Assembly (NCBI GenBank): GCA_030867875.1
Contig: JAOWCC010001634.1
Span: forward strand, 9,566,778-9,630,777
Direction of reading: 5' to 3'
DNA from: Actinernus sp. WN-2022
Taxonomy: Eukaryota; Cnidaria; Anthozoa; Actiniaria; Actinernidae
Length of the DNA: 64,000 nucleotides
The translations under genes were made by a program, and so were the position numbers. The stretch's first letter is position 1. Each line of letters starts with the position of its first letter. This document shows positions 37,400 to 50,400 of this stretch, in pieces. Below the pieces are notes generated by a model that saw only the letters and a list, made by a program, of their open reading frames with translations, had not been told where the DNA came from and made no database searches.

Positions 37400-38358
37400 C
37401 CTAGTCAAGCCCTGTATATTATTTCGAAATGTTCAGAGTTTCTTACGGTAGTTGCCAATAATTTCAGAAAAAAATGTCTCTTGGATGTGACCAAATTCTA
37501 AGACGGTTAGATATGAACCTTAACGTCCGTTGTGCGTTGAGCGGAGCATTTCGAATATGTGGACGGCGAATACGAATCGTAAACGCTACGTGTGGACGCG
37601 ATTATTTTTTTTAACGAATACAAAGTTGCGTTTTCAAACATATCCGGCTACGTGTGGACGGGGCCTTATATTATGCCTCGCATTTTAAATAGAAAACCAC
37701 TCGCGCTAGCTAGCGCGCTCGTGGTTTTCTAAATGCTCGGCACTCTAAATCACATAGAACTCTCGTGCCATTATCTTAAATGTTTAAAAAAACGAAAAGG
37801 GAAAAAAGAAAAGCAAAACAACTATTGTAGAAAAAAAACAAAGCTGCGCTAAAGATTCAGCAAGTCCCCCCTGTTCTACTTGTCTCTTCCTCCCTCCCTC
37901 TCTGCGAAAGCCTGTTCACCGGCTACACACCCCCTAGCTCGGGTAATCAAATAGACGGGGGGAGACGTAAGTTATTACGCACTGATACATTGCTTCAAAT
38001 TACTTTTAATAAGACAAACTGTTTCTTAGTCTTCAGGCGTTATCGATATTTGGAGCAGCATCGATAGAGCCAAATCTTCTCATATTTTGTAGTCACTGCA
38101 TGAATTGGAGCGTTCTATTACATGTGACCAGTGTGACCACTCCACACAGCCATCTCACAGCTTGAAAAAGAACCAAATTGCTCCCAAAATTTTTGAAGAG
38201 AACCAAGAGCATGCAGAATGGTAACTAGTCTCCTCATTCTTTCGCTTCTCTTGACCACAGGGAACCCAGTTTACTTTGTTTCTTTTTGTTAGAGATTCCC
38301 GAGGAGGTGGCGATCGTAAAAGCGATAAATGCTCTTGCTTCGCTGCCAGGCACTGTAT
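37400..38358. other. RNF123 3' flank
   Basis: It contains a hairpin at 37693-37732 (AGAAAACCACTCGCGC, GCGCGCTCGTGGTTTTCT) and otherwise nothing recognised. On the minus strand this is the 3' untranslated and downstream region of RNF123. Confidence 0.5.
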
Positions 38359-38470
38359 CTACACATTGGTGGCAGGGTCCTGTGCTGGCGTGGTATCCTC
38401 GAGTTTGTCGACCAGTTCTTTACAGAAGAAGCATTCCTTGTTGTTCATGAGATGACGAGTAATACACGAT
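38359..38470 (-). CDS. RNF123: RNF123 last exon, second half of RING and stop
   Basis: The exon has 112 bases. It completes the Arg codon and encodes SCITRHLMNNKECFFCKEL, giving the last three RING cysteines, then an acidic tail ending DPATNV and TAG. The acceptor is CCCAG. The junction splits the RING between its fifth and sixth ligands. Confidence 0.95.
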
Positions 38471-41400
38471 CTGGGTGATAGCGAGAATGTGTGTTATAAT
38501 ATAATACGCTACAATGCAATTTATCATGGTCGAAACCGGTAGTGTCATGTTAAAAACGCCAAACAGAAATTAAGGTAATGAATAAGTTAATCATACCAAA
38601 TGTAAAACTAATCATGCTACATGTACGTATAGGGTATATTAAATATATAGGTAAGACTAATTACTAGAAATGTAAGCGATAATAGGAAATACGACATGAT
38701 ACTAGCCAAATGACCTAGTGGTTTTTAAGAAACTCTTAATGTCACGGTTATTGATGCTTTTAAAACTTAGAAGCAACTGCTGGTCATGCAACAGTAAAGA
38801 TGGTAAACGTATACAAGGTCAGCTGAAGCCGCTGAGGACACAAAGGTGTGTCAACAGTACGGCGTTAACCCTATATAGCCTGCGCAATTAACAGCCATCG
38901 CCATGGTGTACTAGTTACTGCTCAGGCTAGGTTTCCATTCAATCACTATTTTCTGGACAGAAAAAGGGGTTAACGCCCTACATGGCCTTTGTGCTCCTAA
39001 AGGTTGTGTCGGTGCATTCAAATACCGCGTCTAGCAAATGTAAAACAAGTGTTGAGAAATAGTGACTCCCTCTGTTGTTGAACAGAATACTTACAGCACA
39101 CACGGGCTTAATTTATCTTATGTACTGCTACTTCAAAAAACTCCCATGAATAAAATGTTCGCTTTCAGTGTTCCTTATGGCTGCCTAAATCTATTGCTGT
39201 GTTTGTCTCCTGTAAATTGTACACTAGATGTCAGTTATGGACCGAATTTCCTGTCTATAAAACTAATTTGAATTTCCTGCGCGCCGCCATCTTGGATTTT
39301 ACGACGTCAGTGTTTTCCCTGGTGTTACACAACGAAAGAGCTATTGTTTTCTGGCAACAGGGGGTCACTTTATCGACAATGAAACCTGGTTCTATAAATA
39401 GCGCAAGGTGTAAATACGCCAACTCGCATATATATAGTACATATGGACGCTCCAGGTAATGGGCTTCTGGTAGTACATGTCCCGAACTCGCTTATTATCA
39501 ATACGCGTTTCTGAACGAGACCCTAATCAAGTACGAGCGTGGAATCGAGTCGACCCTCGTTTGTGCACTGACCTGCACGAGACGTGGCCACAAGGCACGA
39601 ACTTCACGGAGATCCTCACGGCACAGCATATAGGACACAGCTCGTCCACATCGACTGACTCCTGTCTGTGGAGCCGTCTCAGTGCGCTCTGCTGTGCAAG
39701 GTGTGTCACTAACTCCTCCAGCTCGTGTACTTCATCACCCGTCACGTCTTTACTCATCACTACCAATACAACACAACTATTTTAGGTACAGGAAAATAAT
39801 AATAACCTATTTGTGGCGTCGAAATATGCTCTGATATTTCGTCCGCGGACATTATCTGTTCAGAGAAGAGAACAGTTCCCGAGAGCGAAGCTCTACTAGG
39901 GAAATTGTGAGCTGCGAGGATCAGATAATGTCCGAGGACAAATATCTAGGCATATTTCGACGCCACAATGTAGGTTATTGTTATCATCCTTCAAATATTT
40001 TCTTTGACGCGCGCTTATACGCTCACGAATACGTGTATTCGCTGATATTTCCCGTTCGTGAAGAGTAAATATCGGGTCACGTGACGCATTCAACCAATCA
40101 CATGACATAGAAAATATTTGATGGGCTAGCATAGCAAATTAACGGCATTGTGTTCAGTGCATTTCACACATCTCGCACATTTTTACACATATATATATTT
40201 AATATATAATTTTCGATGACCAGTGTATATTTCTTTCTAATAAGTGATATCTTCACACGTGAAGATATCACTTTTAAAAATATGACTCGATTTCAAAGAT
40301 TTCTAGCCTTTTTAGTAAGAGATTGAAACTAGTATTTCATCAATAATTATATATTAAACAGAACATTACATGGCCGCTTGGAGTTACGGATTTTACCTTC
40401 TCGTGTTGATGAGTATCTTCGCTGCGCTCACTTGTAAGATATTTCATCAACACTCGAAGATAAAATCGGTATCTCCGCGCGGCCATGTAATATCCTCTAT
40501 ATATGATATATATCTTTCCCCTGCCCAATAGGCGGTTTGCACTATTACGTCAGTTAAATACAACTACCAGAATCTTTGCGCTGATTATTTTGTTCTTCTA
40601 ATTTGGACCATTGTCTTGGTATAAAAATTTGAAAAAGAAAAATAGTTCGAAAAGGATTCTGGTAGTTGTATTCAAGTGACGTCATAGTGCAAACCAGGGA
40701 TTCCAAAGGCAGAGGGAATCTTGCGACATATTCCCCTCGCACTTTCGGCTCAATCCCTGTTTCTGGGAAACTACCCACCCACCCCTCCCTTGGATACGCA
40801 TCGTTCTATTAATGATTAACCATTAAAGGTTAGGGTGAAGCGTAGGGGAGGGGTGGGTGGGTTGATCCGCAATTTCCTACTTAGTACAAAAAAATCAGCA
40901 TGTCACGAGTGGAACTTGTTTCTGTCCTATCCACTAATAATAATATCAACTACGTCGAAATGGGACCGAAAACAAATAACGATACGAAGCTATTATGTTA
41001 TTTTCGATGGGCGTTTCTCTGAGTTGCAATAAAACAATGAAATAGTTTTCTCATGTTTCAAAAGTGCATCAAGATTTCGCTGACACGCCGCCATTTTTAA
41101 AGGAACAGTGCCACGGTAATGCGCACGCGTAACACGTGATTGTTAATTATGTCAAAGACAATGGAAAATCACGCTGTTATGTCACGTCACGTCAAAACTC
41201 AACTGATCTGGAACGACCTTTGGAATTTTTCGCTAGCACGAAATCTAGAGTTTATAGTTATGTGATTTGCATCAGTTGAGAAGTTCAGGATTTAGAATCG
41301 TATAGACTCCCCACTGGACCAAGACATAAGTGCTTAGAAGATCTGCATGTATGGGATTCGGGATAATAGTTTAGGAATCCATTCGACAATGCCGACTGAC

Positions 41401-44400
41401 ATAAACAAACAACAACTTCTGTGGGAATTATAATATTCCATTTCGCGAAGCTACGAAACTACGGCGAAACTAATGTTCTGACTTCATAGCTTTGGGGCTT
41501 TGTGATTTTTAGGATAGTTGTTACACAATTATAAGAGCATTTCCACTCCAAAATTGGGTAAGAAAAGATTTTGCTAAATAGCAAGCTCGAACTGTACCGA
41601 GCGAAGGCCGTGTTGACACTGCAATAAATACACGCGAACATTCAGCGTCTTACAAGCAGAGTTAATGTCTCCCCTACATTCTTACTGTCTCCAAGTTGCC
41701 TAGGCCATCCATTGTCCCCCTCTCAATGCTTTGGATAAAACTACCAGGAGACAGAAGTTTTCTTCTGTAGCCATTAATTCCTCCGCTCGACGAACCGTCC
41801 AAGGGCACTGAATTCAGAGTCAAAAATACTCGCAAAAATTATAGACACGAACGAAATAACATCATAAATCCTAGGATACAAAACTAAATTACTGTTCTAA
41901 ATAGGTATAAGGTCAAATGAAACTTAGGCGAAGCCGATGGAAGAGGATTTATTTCGCGTATCAAATCTCTCCCCATCTTTTGATTTCTGGACAACCCAAC
42001 CAAAATTCAAACATTCGCGCATGGGCACTGAGCATGGCACTGTTCCTTTAAGTATAAAAATTATGGGAGCATCCTAAGAACGCGCGATTTCATTGGCTGC
42101 TCAGCGTGCTTGAAGCATTTCTTTCCGATTAGATGAAACTAATAGAAGATGGCTTTCCTCCTCGAGCCCGCAGTTTTAGAAGATCTCGTGCGTGCATTAT
42201 TTTGTTTTAATGTTCAAATTTCGTGCATTGTACAAAATCCAAGCATGTGATTGGCTAATGAGCGTGCATTATTAATGACCACAGCACTCGACCCAGACCC
42301 TCTCTTACCTAGCTAGGGAAAGGGAGACCTAGTCCTTCGCTTAGTTACGTGTTTGGACGGCTTGGAAAACCTCATTACAATCGCATATTAAACAGTGAAA
42401 ATGCAGACAATTACTAGAAAGGTAACGGCAGGTCGAACTCTGTTGCCTGTGTGACAGAAAAAATATATTTTGCGGCGAACATTTGCATAATCGCTCGTTG
42501 GAAATGCATGGCTGATTTGCGAGTGCTGGAAGTACAACTTTACAAGTCAACATGTGTCCGAGTAAACAAACGGTCTTACTGAACGGTCTCTTATTGACAG
42601 ACCTTACTCTGTCAATAAGCGGAGAAAATTAAGCGAGATTTCAGTGGATGGTTCGAAAACCTAGGATTTTTTATTTGGAAAATGTTTGCCTCGGAGCCGA
42701 GCACATGGATGGAGGCCGGTTTCAAGTCAAGATTTCAATTCACTGGAATCTGCAGGTTAGTTATTTTCGAATGAAAGAAACTATTAAAGAAAGTAGACTA
42801 TCTAGGAGTTAAGCCGGCTAAATACTCGATATTTGAATATATACATGGCTCCAAGAGAAACGTTTTCGAGTTAAATGTACAAACATACTCGCAAGGCGTC
42901 AACTAAACTGACCGAACGCCAAAGTAAATTATTCTTTGCAAAGTTATCTACTTCTGTTTTTATTCATTGTCTATTGAAATGACATTTCTTTGTGGAGATA
43001 TTTACCATAAAATTATTTAATTCATGCGAAATATTTGACTTCTTTATGAAATTGTTATTGACAACTGATTTCAATTGAAATTCACGGCTAACAGTGCACT
43101 CAGTTTGAATATTAGAGACTTTATGTTTGTGCTTTATCGGCAAAATACAGTCACTTTCTGACTGTACGATGAACTCAAAATTTCTTCATACTGCATTCGG
43201 CCTCATGCAGTATTCATTATTTTTCGTTCATCGTACAGTCAGCGCGTGCCTGTATTTGTCGATAAAGCACTCACAAGCAGTCTCTAACCCTTACAGAGAA
43301 TATGGAGAACCATCTTCTATTTGCTTTCAGTACATAAAGTAGACTGTCAAGATTTTTTAAAATTCAAATACCACACATGTGAAGGGACAGTTACTAAGTT
43401 AACATTTCAGGAGTTGGATATAACGGCTACCTAGAAATAACTATGAAGAGCTAATCTAGCTAGGTAGCGCTACAAAATGTAACTCTGAATAGTCCCAATA
43501 CTAACGTGTACTAAATGAGAATCGCGGCAGCGTGGTCTTGCCAGGAATGGTCGACTTCCTCCAACTAGAAACTCCACAGACTCAAGCGTAAACCCTGGCT
43601 CGGCCAGCAGTGCTGAAGTCGCACGCTCTTTGCTGAAACAAATGAAAAACCTCATTGCGATATCGACGAAAGGCAGAAGCCATGATGATCACCGATTTTA
43701 TGAGCCGCGTTTGTATTTAAAGGATACCACCACTGAAAAACAATGTTTGCTTTCAAATATTCCTTATAATTTTTATACTGCTGTGTTCTTATGGACCGAT
43801 ATAGAGCGCCCATCAAACTCATTTGAATTTCTGTGCGTCGCCATCTTGGATCTTATGACGTCACACGGTTGCCTCTATTGTCAGAAAACAATAGCTCTTT
43901 TGTCGTGTAACAATAGGAGCATCCGTGTGACGTCATACGATCCAAGATGGCGGCGCACTGCATTTATGGACAGGAATATCAGTCCATAAGTGTCACCTTG
44001 TGTACATTATACAAGAGCAGGAGCCCATAACCAGGAGCGTCCATCCCGCATACTAGGCCTATGTCACAGCGTCCATCCCGCATACTAGGCCTATGTCACA
44101 GCGTCCATCCCGCATACTAGGCCTATGTCACAGCGTGCATCCCGCATACTAGGCCTATGTCACAGCGTGCATCCCGCATACTAGGCCTATGTCACAGCGT
44201 GCATCCCGCATACTAGGCCTATGTCACAGCGTCCATCCCGCATACTAGGCCTATGTCACAGCGTTTTCACAAGTTGGGTTATTTTTAGAACGGCTTCCCG
44301 TTATTGTTGAGTTGCAATTATTCCTTAGGGAATAAAATCACAAAAGCGTAGCAGCCATGTTGTTTGGCGGGGAAAATAATCTAAAAATTGCCCAACTTGT

Positions 44401-47400
44401 AAAAACGCTGTGACACCTGTATATGAGACATGGACGCTCCTGACAAGAGACACAGCAATAGATTTAGGTAGCCATAACCACCACTCGAGAACAAACATGG
44501 TTTTTCAGGAGGTTCCCTTGAATGATGACAGAAGTCGTGCAGCCGGTGGAGTTGAACAGAGTCTACTAGGGAGGGGAGGGGACAGTTCGGCCATTCTTTA
44601 ATTCGGATGTGGGTGGGGGTTAAACAAGAGCCCACAATATAAAAGGGGGAAAAACCCAACTCCCCTTTCTCGCCCTTTTGGATTCTAAATTTGAATTTCA
44701 AATTCAGAACAGTCGAGCAAGTAAGCAAGTAATCAATCTTCTCCTCTTAGAATACTAAATTGCTGAAGGCAAAATTAAAATAAGCCGAGAAAAAGTAAAC
44801 AGGAGCTAGTTGCTCAGTTATGCCCGTCGATAACGTTTTAGAACCGTCTTAGAACTGTATTTTTAGACATTCGAGTTTTCAATTTGAATTTCGCGCGATA
44901 CCGAATGTCAGAGATCATTCAAGCGGAGCATGACATGTTGCAGAGCTTTGAACAGAGATGTTCACTTCATAAAGGCTGATTGACAAGTGAAGGTGTCCTC
45001 AACCTAGTTAATGCCCTTTTATATTAATGGCTTGCAGTTATCACCAGTTTGAACCAGTCCTTACCTTTCACTGGATCCGCGTACGAGAAGTGCAAGGAGT
45101 ATCCCTGATACTGCGCCGAGGACTGGGAACCGGTCTACCGTCTCCAATCCGGGTAGATGGAGCCTGGTGACGTTCTCGAACAAGTTGGAGCTGGCCGTCA
45201 TACGATTGAGGACCTGGGTGAGAAGCTGGTAAATAGGCAGAGTAAGCAACTGACCACTACACGGTATCGCACGTTATAATCCATCAAATATTTTCTCTCC
45301 TACGTGATTGGTGGATCGTGTCACGTGACCCGCTAATTGCTCAGCGCGTGAAATGGCTCCCGGAAAAGAAAATATTTGAAGGAGTATACAGATAATAACC
45401 TACTTTGTGGCGTGAAATATGTACTGATATTTGTCCTTGGACATTATTGTTCCTCTAATTAATAGTTAAGTCCCTCGAGCATCGCTTCTCGGAACAGATA
45501 ATGTCTGCGGACAAACATTAGCACATATTTCAATTCCACAGATAGGTTATTGTTTGAAGGATGATAATGTTATTGTATGCCCTTCCGGGGGGGGGGGGGG
45601 ACCTATTTTAGGCACAAGCGAATACTCAGAATTTATTGAACAGATCGCTTTTATTTCTCTCAGTCTGTGAAATGCTTTAGATCCTTTTTATTTATTTCAG
45701 TCTGTGTAATGCTTTAGATTGTTACGTTTAGCGCGCGTTGAACAAATGCACGATATTGCATATCAAGAGTTAGGGGAACAAAAAAACACGTACCCTATTT
45801 ATGGATCGGATATTCTATTTAAGGACGGCACCTCGAAAACCATACCCTACCCACGGCACATATACCTATATGGCTAAAATATAGGAGTACCCCCCCCCCC
45901 CCCCCCCCCCCGATGCCCGGTCTATCAGGGCATATTTCGATGCCACATATAGGTAATTATTTACATATTATTCGACAGTAATATCAGGGTAGCTAAGAGG
46001 AAGAGTATTTGTTCTCTCACCTGGAATAATCTAGCGATATGAAGTTCTGACGACTGCTTTTTCCAGTCAGTAAAATGTTGTGGTGTGACTGTAGCAACCA
46101 TTTCCAGCACCTGAAAACAGTCAGAAGAAACCCGACACTTGACTTCGCTTGAAAGTTTTCTGGTGATTAAGATCTACTGTATAATGGCAGCTGCTAAATC
46201 GATAGCATGTGTACAGCCGTTGCTCACCCTCTAATATCGGGAGAGCGCGTCTGTAATTTACGTTCGTTAATCGTGTTCCAGGTCACGTGGATCTTCCCAG
46301 AAATCTGGGAAACGAATATGATTGGTTGGTATATCCTAATTCATTACGTATCGCACTTCTCGGTCTTTGATTGCCTAAACGAAGATATCACTGTTTACTC
46401 GCCAACCGCGGATTTCCTGACATGTGAGTTTCCCATTGTTGAAAAAAAAACACGGGCATCAATCTTGTATCAGGACATGCAGACCTAAAAACTTTAGAGG
46501 AACTGATGATTATAAAACTTCCAGGCCCTGTGATTATTAAATCGCCTTTAATTACATTGGAATATTAAGAGGAGCATTCGGAAACAACATACAAGACACA
46601 AACTGAAACTCGGCGCCTAAATTAACGACACTTGTAAAAAGTCCATGTTATTCAGGTTTTTGAAGTCAAAGACGGAACAATTTCAAGCACTTTGCTCGAG
46701 AGGTTTATTTCCAAAAAGGGATGTCAGATTTTGAGTTGAAATCCTACCCGGAGTTACGTAGTCGCGATGTTCTCTAAAACAGAGATATTTTAGAACTAGA
46801 ATATCAGCCAATATAAAAAAAAAACGCGTACAAAATTATTTTAAGGCGATATGCTGGTGATTTTATCGATATCTCTGAATGAACACCGTAATGCGATACG
46901 GGTAATTGAACAGAATTGCAAAATTAATCGGAACACAATTAACGAACGTAACTCACAGACGCTCAACTCAAAGACGCTCTCTCCTATTTTTTTTGAGTGA
47001 GCAGCGGCTGACAGAGGCCACTAACATCGACATGAGACATGAACACAGTGGCAGCTGTTTATAGCAATCTATTGGCTCCGCGACTGAAGATATTATTTTA
47101 AAATATATTTGTAGAAGTGCAGATAATTGAACCTAATTTATGGGCTATTCATCGAAAGCCACGTCTTTGTTAAAGTACGTGCAGACCATACAAAAATGGA
47201 TCATAAATACACCTATTCCAAAAAGGCTGTCTCGTGAAAGTTGCAGCGTAAATACGGGGTGCGGCAAGTGAATCCCTCATATTGTTATTGAACTGAATAG
47301 TTAATGAGGCTCAAAAGGGTTATTCATAACATCACAACTCTTTTAACTTGTGGGTTTTGCATCCAACTGTTTTTGTTATTTGAATTGATGATATCGGTTG

Positions 47401-50400
47401 CCATGGCAAAATATCGGCCTCGCATACCAGACTATTCCAACCCGTTGCACGAGTCATGTCACGCGGGCTCACACAAACGTCTGGTAATCGAGCCTAAAAC
47501 CAGACCGTTAATTTTGAAAAAGTTATAAATAAAAGTTACAGTTTTAGGCTATGCTTTAAAGTAGTTTTGTTGTTTTTGACGAAACATTTCACGGACCTAA
47601 AAATGGCGGAGATTGCCTTTGTTTTCTTTAAGTTTGCGCGGGAAACTGGCGGGAAGCGCGCGCTGGACTCACCAAAAGCGCATGCGCCTAACGTTTTGCC
47701 GCTGTGTGGAACAGGTCTGCTGAAACCCCCACCCCTCCCCTACACTTCACGCTAACCTTTAATGGTTAATCGTTAATAGAGCGATGCATATCCAAGGGAG
47801 GGGTGGGTGGGTAGTTTCCCATAAACAGGAATTGAGCCAACAGGTCTTACCCTCAGCAGGCCCACAGTAAGGTCGAAGCACACTGCACACGTACGAAGCT
47901 GTCTGGTTTCTAAAGTGATCTCCATCCTGTTGGTAGCTTGTTGAATCTGGAGACAAACATGTCGGAGTGGTATGTGGATACACTCAACAAGGAACGAAAT
48001 AACGAAATATTCAACAAACATATTAGTGAAACATATATTAGTATGTTCACCCCTCTAGCTGAAGTTCCCTCTAACTGTTAGAACGGGACAGATTGAGTTG
48101 TCAAATGCCCCACGTATGTACAGGAGAGATGGAGGGGGACAATGGGCAACGTTGGTATTGATACAGACAATCTAATGCTACCTTCATGTCAACGTGCTTC
48201 ACGCAATAATTATTTATAGTCATTCTAACGCACTGCCTATCACACGCAATTCACACAATAATCCAACACACACATGATTCATACAAATCCCCTTACGGGT
48301 CCTATGTTTAACCTATATCGAGACCTTAAGAGACCCCTGCATTCAACGACCCCCGCGACCACCAAATATGATGAGTTGGGGGGGGCTTGTATGTTAAATG
48401 GGTCCCAGTTTCAGAGAAAAAATAGCTCCAAAACTCAGATTTCCAAACCCGGATTTCCTCCCTGTTTGATCATACTGAATCGACTACAACCTGCTACAAC
48501 CTAGTAAACCCAACAAATCTGATTGACTAAAACTGGAATTGGACTGACTTTTTTAAGAAAAACTCAAACCCGGAAATCGGAATTAGGTTTAAAACCGGAC
48601 GCGGTACCGCAGCACATGTGTTACGTCATAAACAACAGTGCCCCCCCCCCCCCCCCCCCGATATCATAAAGTCCCAGAACCATGAATTATCTTACCTCTT
48701 GCAACATGCCAATAAACTCAGAGAAGGCCCAGTTGAGTTGGTTTAACACTCCGTTTAAGAACTCGTTAGACAGCTTGTCATCAGACAGGCTCAGCTTGGC
48801 TACGAGGTTCTGCACTACACGTGACGGACAGGGAGCTAAGAAGAACGTGAACAAATAGTGTTAAAATACCGTTAAAATAATATAATCCTGAGAGTAACTT
48901 CTTAAGACCAGGATGAAATGGGAAGATCTACACAGACCAAGGAGGATTGGAAGGCCTTCCCATGAACACTTGCGCTTGAAAATTCGTCAGGGCAAGAAAC
49001 GTGACGTTTCCCGCGCGTTTTGTCATTTCCAACTAAATTTCTCCTTGTAGTTTTTTCACTCTAGAAACTAAAGATGGATTCAACAAGTTCAGAAATATAC
49101 TTTATAACTTAAATTTAATACTCGCTAAACATCTTCAACTGTTGTTTTTGAGTTTGTCCATTTGTGATTAAAGGAGCTATGAGTGTCTGTAAGCCCTAGC
49201 CAGAAATCATTTATTTGGATGCAGTAAAGTGCTTTAAATCTAGTTCAACCATTTTTGGGCGACTTGTGTATTGCTATAAAAAGCATTACGAATCCTTGAA
49301 ATGACGTCATTTAAGAGACGTTATGCATACCCTGCTAATCTGAGCAGTTATTTTTGTCTTTCGTAGTGAGAGTGTTTATCATGTGGGGTTTCACAGTGCC
49401 CCCTTTAAAGTTCCACTACGACGAAAATTTACCATTTCGATTTTGCCACTTTTCCAGTGTCACTAGGTCAATCAGCGTTAGAAATATCCGAAATAGTAAA
49501 AAATATTACCATATGAGTAAGTTTAACCACAAAAGTTTAAGAGAGTTTACCGGTAAAATCCTGTCCGCCGTTACTGGAAGCCGTTCTTATCATTCAGCGG
49601 AAGTGATATCATACACTTACACGACAACTACGTTGCACGAAATAGCGTGTATAAAAAAGTAGCCAACCTCGCAAAGATAAATATAACGTTCTTCTTGTGT
49701 ACGTGAAGACGTTTTTTAGTAGAAATATGCCTCCAAGGCGAGCGTTGATCGTATGACATAACTTCCGCTGAATAACCCTTTGTATAAAGCTGAACAAAGG
49801 GAACGGCCTCCAGTAATGGCGGACGTTTAGATTCAATATTCGGAGTTTAAAAATAAGACTTCCTGTCGTCGTATCGAAAAACGATTTGAACTGGTAATAA
49901 TATATTAACTCTACTTTATGAATATACAAAAACATTGATAAGTCAAAATTTGATCGTAGTGGCACTTTAAAGGCGCTCTTGTTAGAAGCCATGTGTGTGG
50001 CACTTTACATTAGGCCGATACTTACGTTGAAGACTTGCACGCAAATGACCTGCAGAAGAATCAGACAAAAGAAAAGTTCTGATCAGTTTAATCATTTGCA
50101 AAGGACAAAGTTCACTTCACAAGACGATGCACAAGCTCTCTATGATCCACATCACACCCCTCTCCCCAAAAACAAAAAGAGAGAGGATTGGGAAAGTCAC
50201 CTTGCTCAGGAATGCCAATGGTAAAAATATCCTGCGAGCTCCTGTACCTGAAGGCAAAACCACAACCCTACCATGGAAAAAAACAAATTAGCCTAATTAT
50301 ATCGCCTACTTACACTACAATAGTACTATAATCTTTATAGTACTTTGAGCTCGTTCGCATTCGTTAGAATGATACATTTCCCCTTTAATCTGATAAGAAA

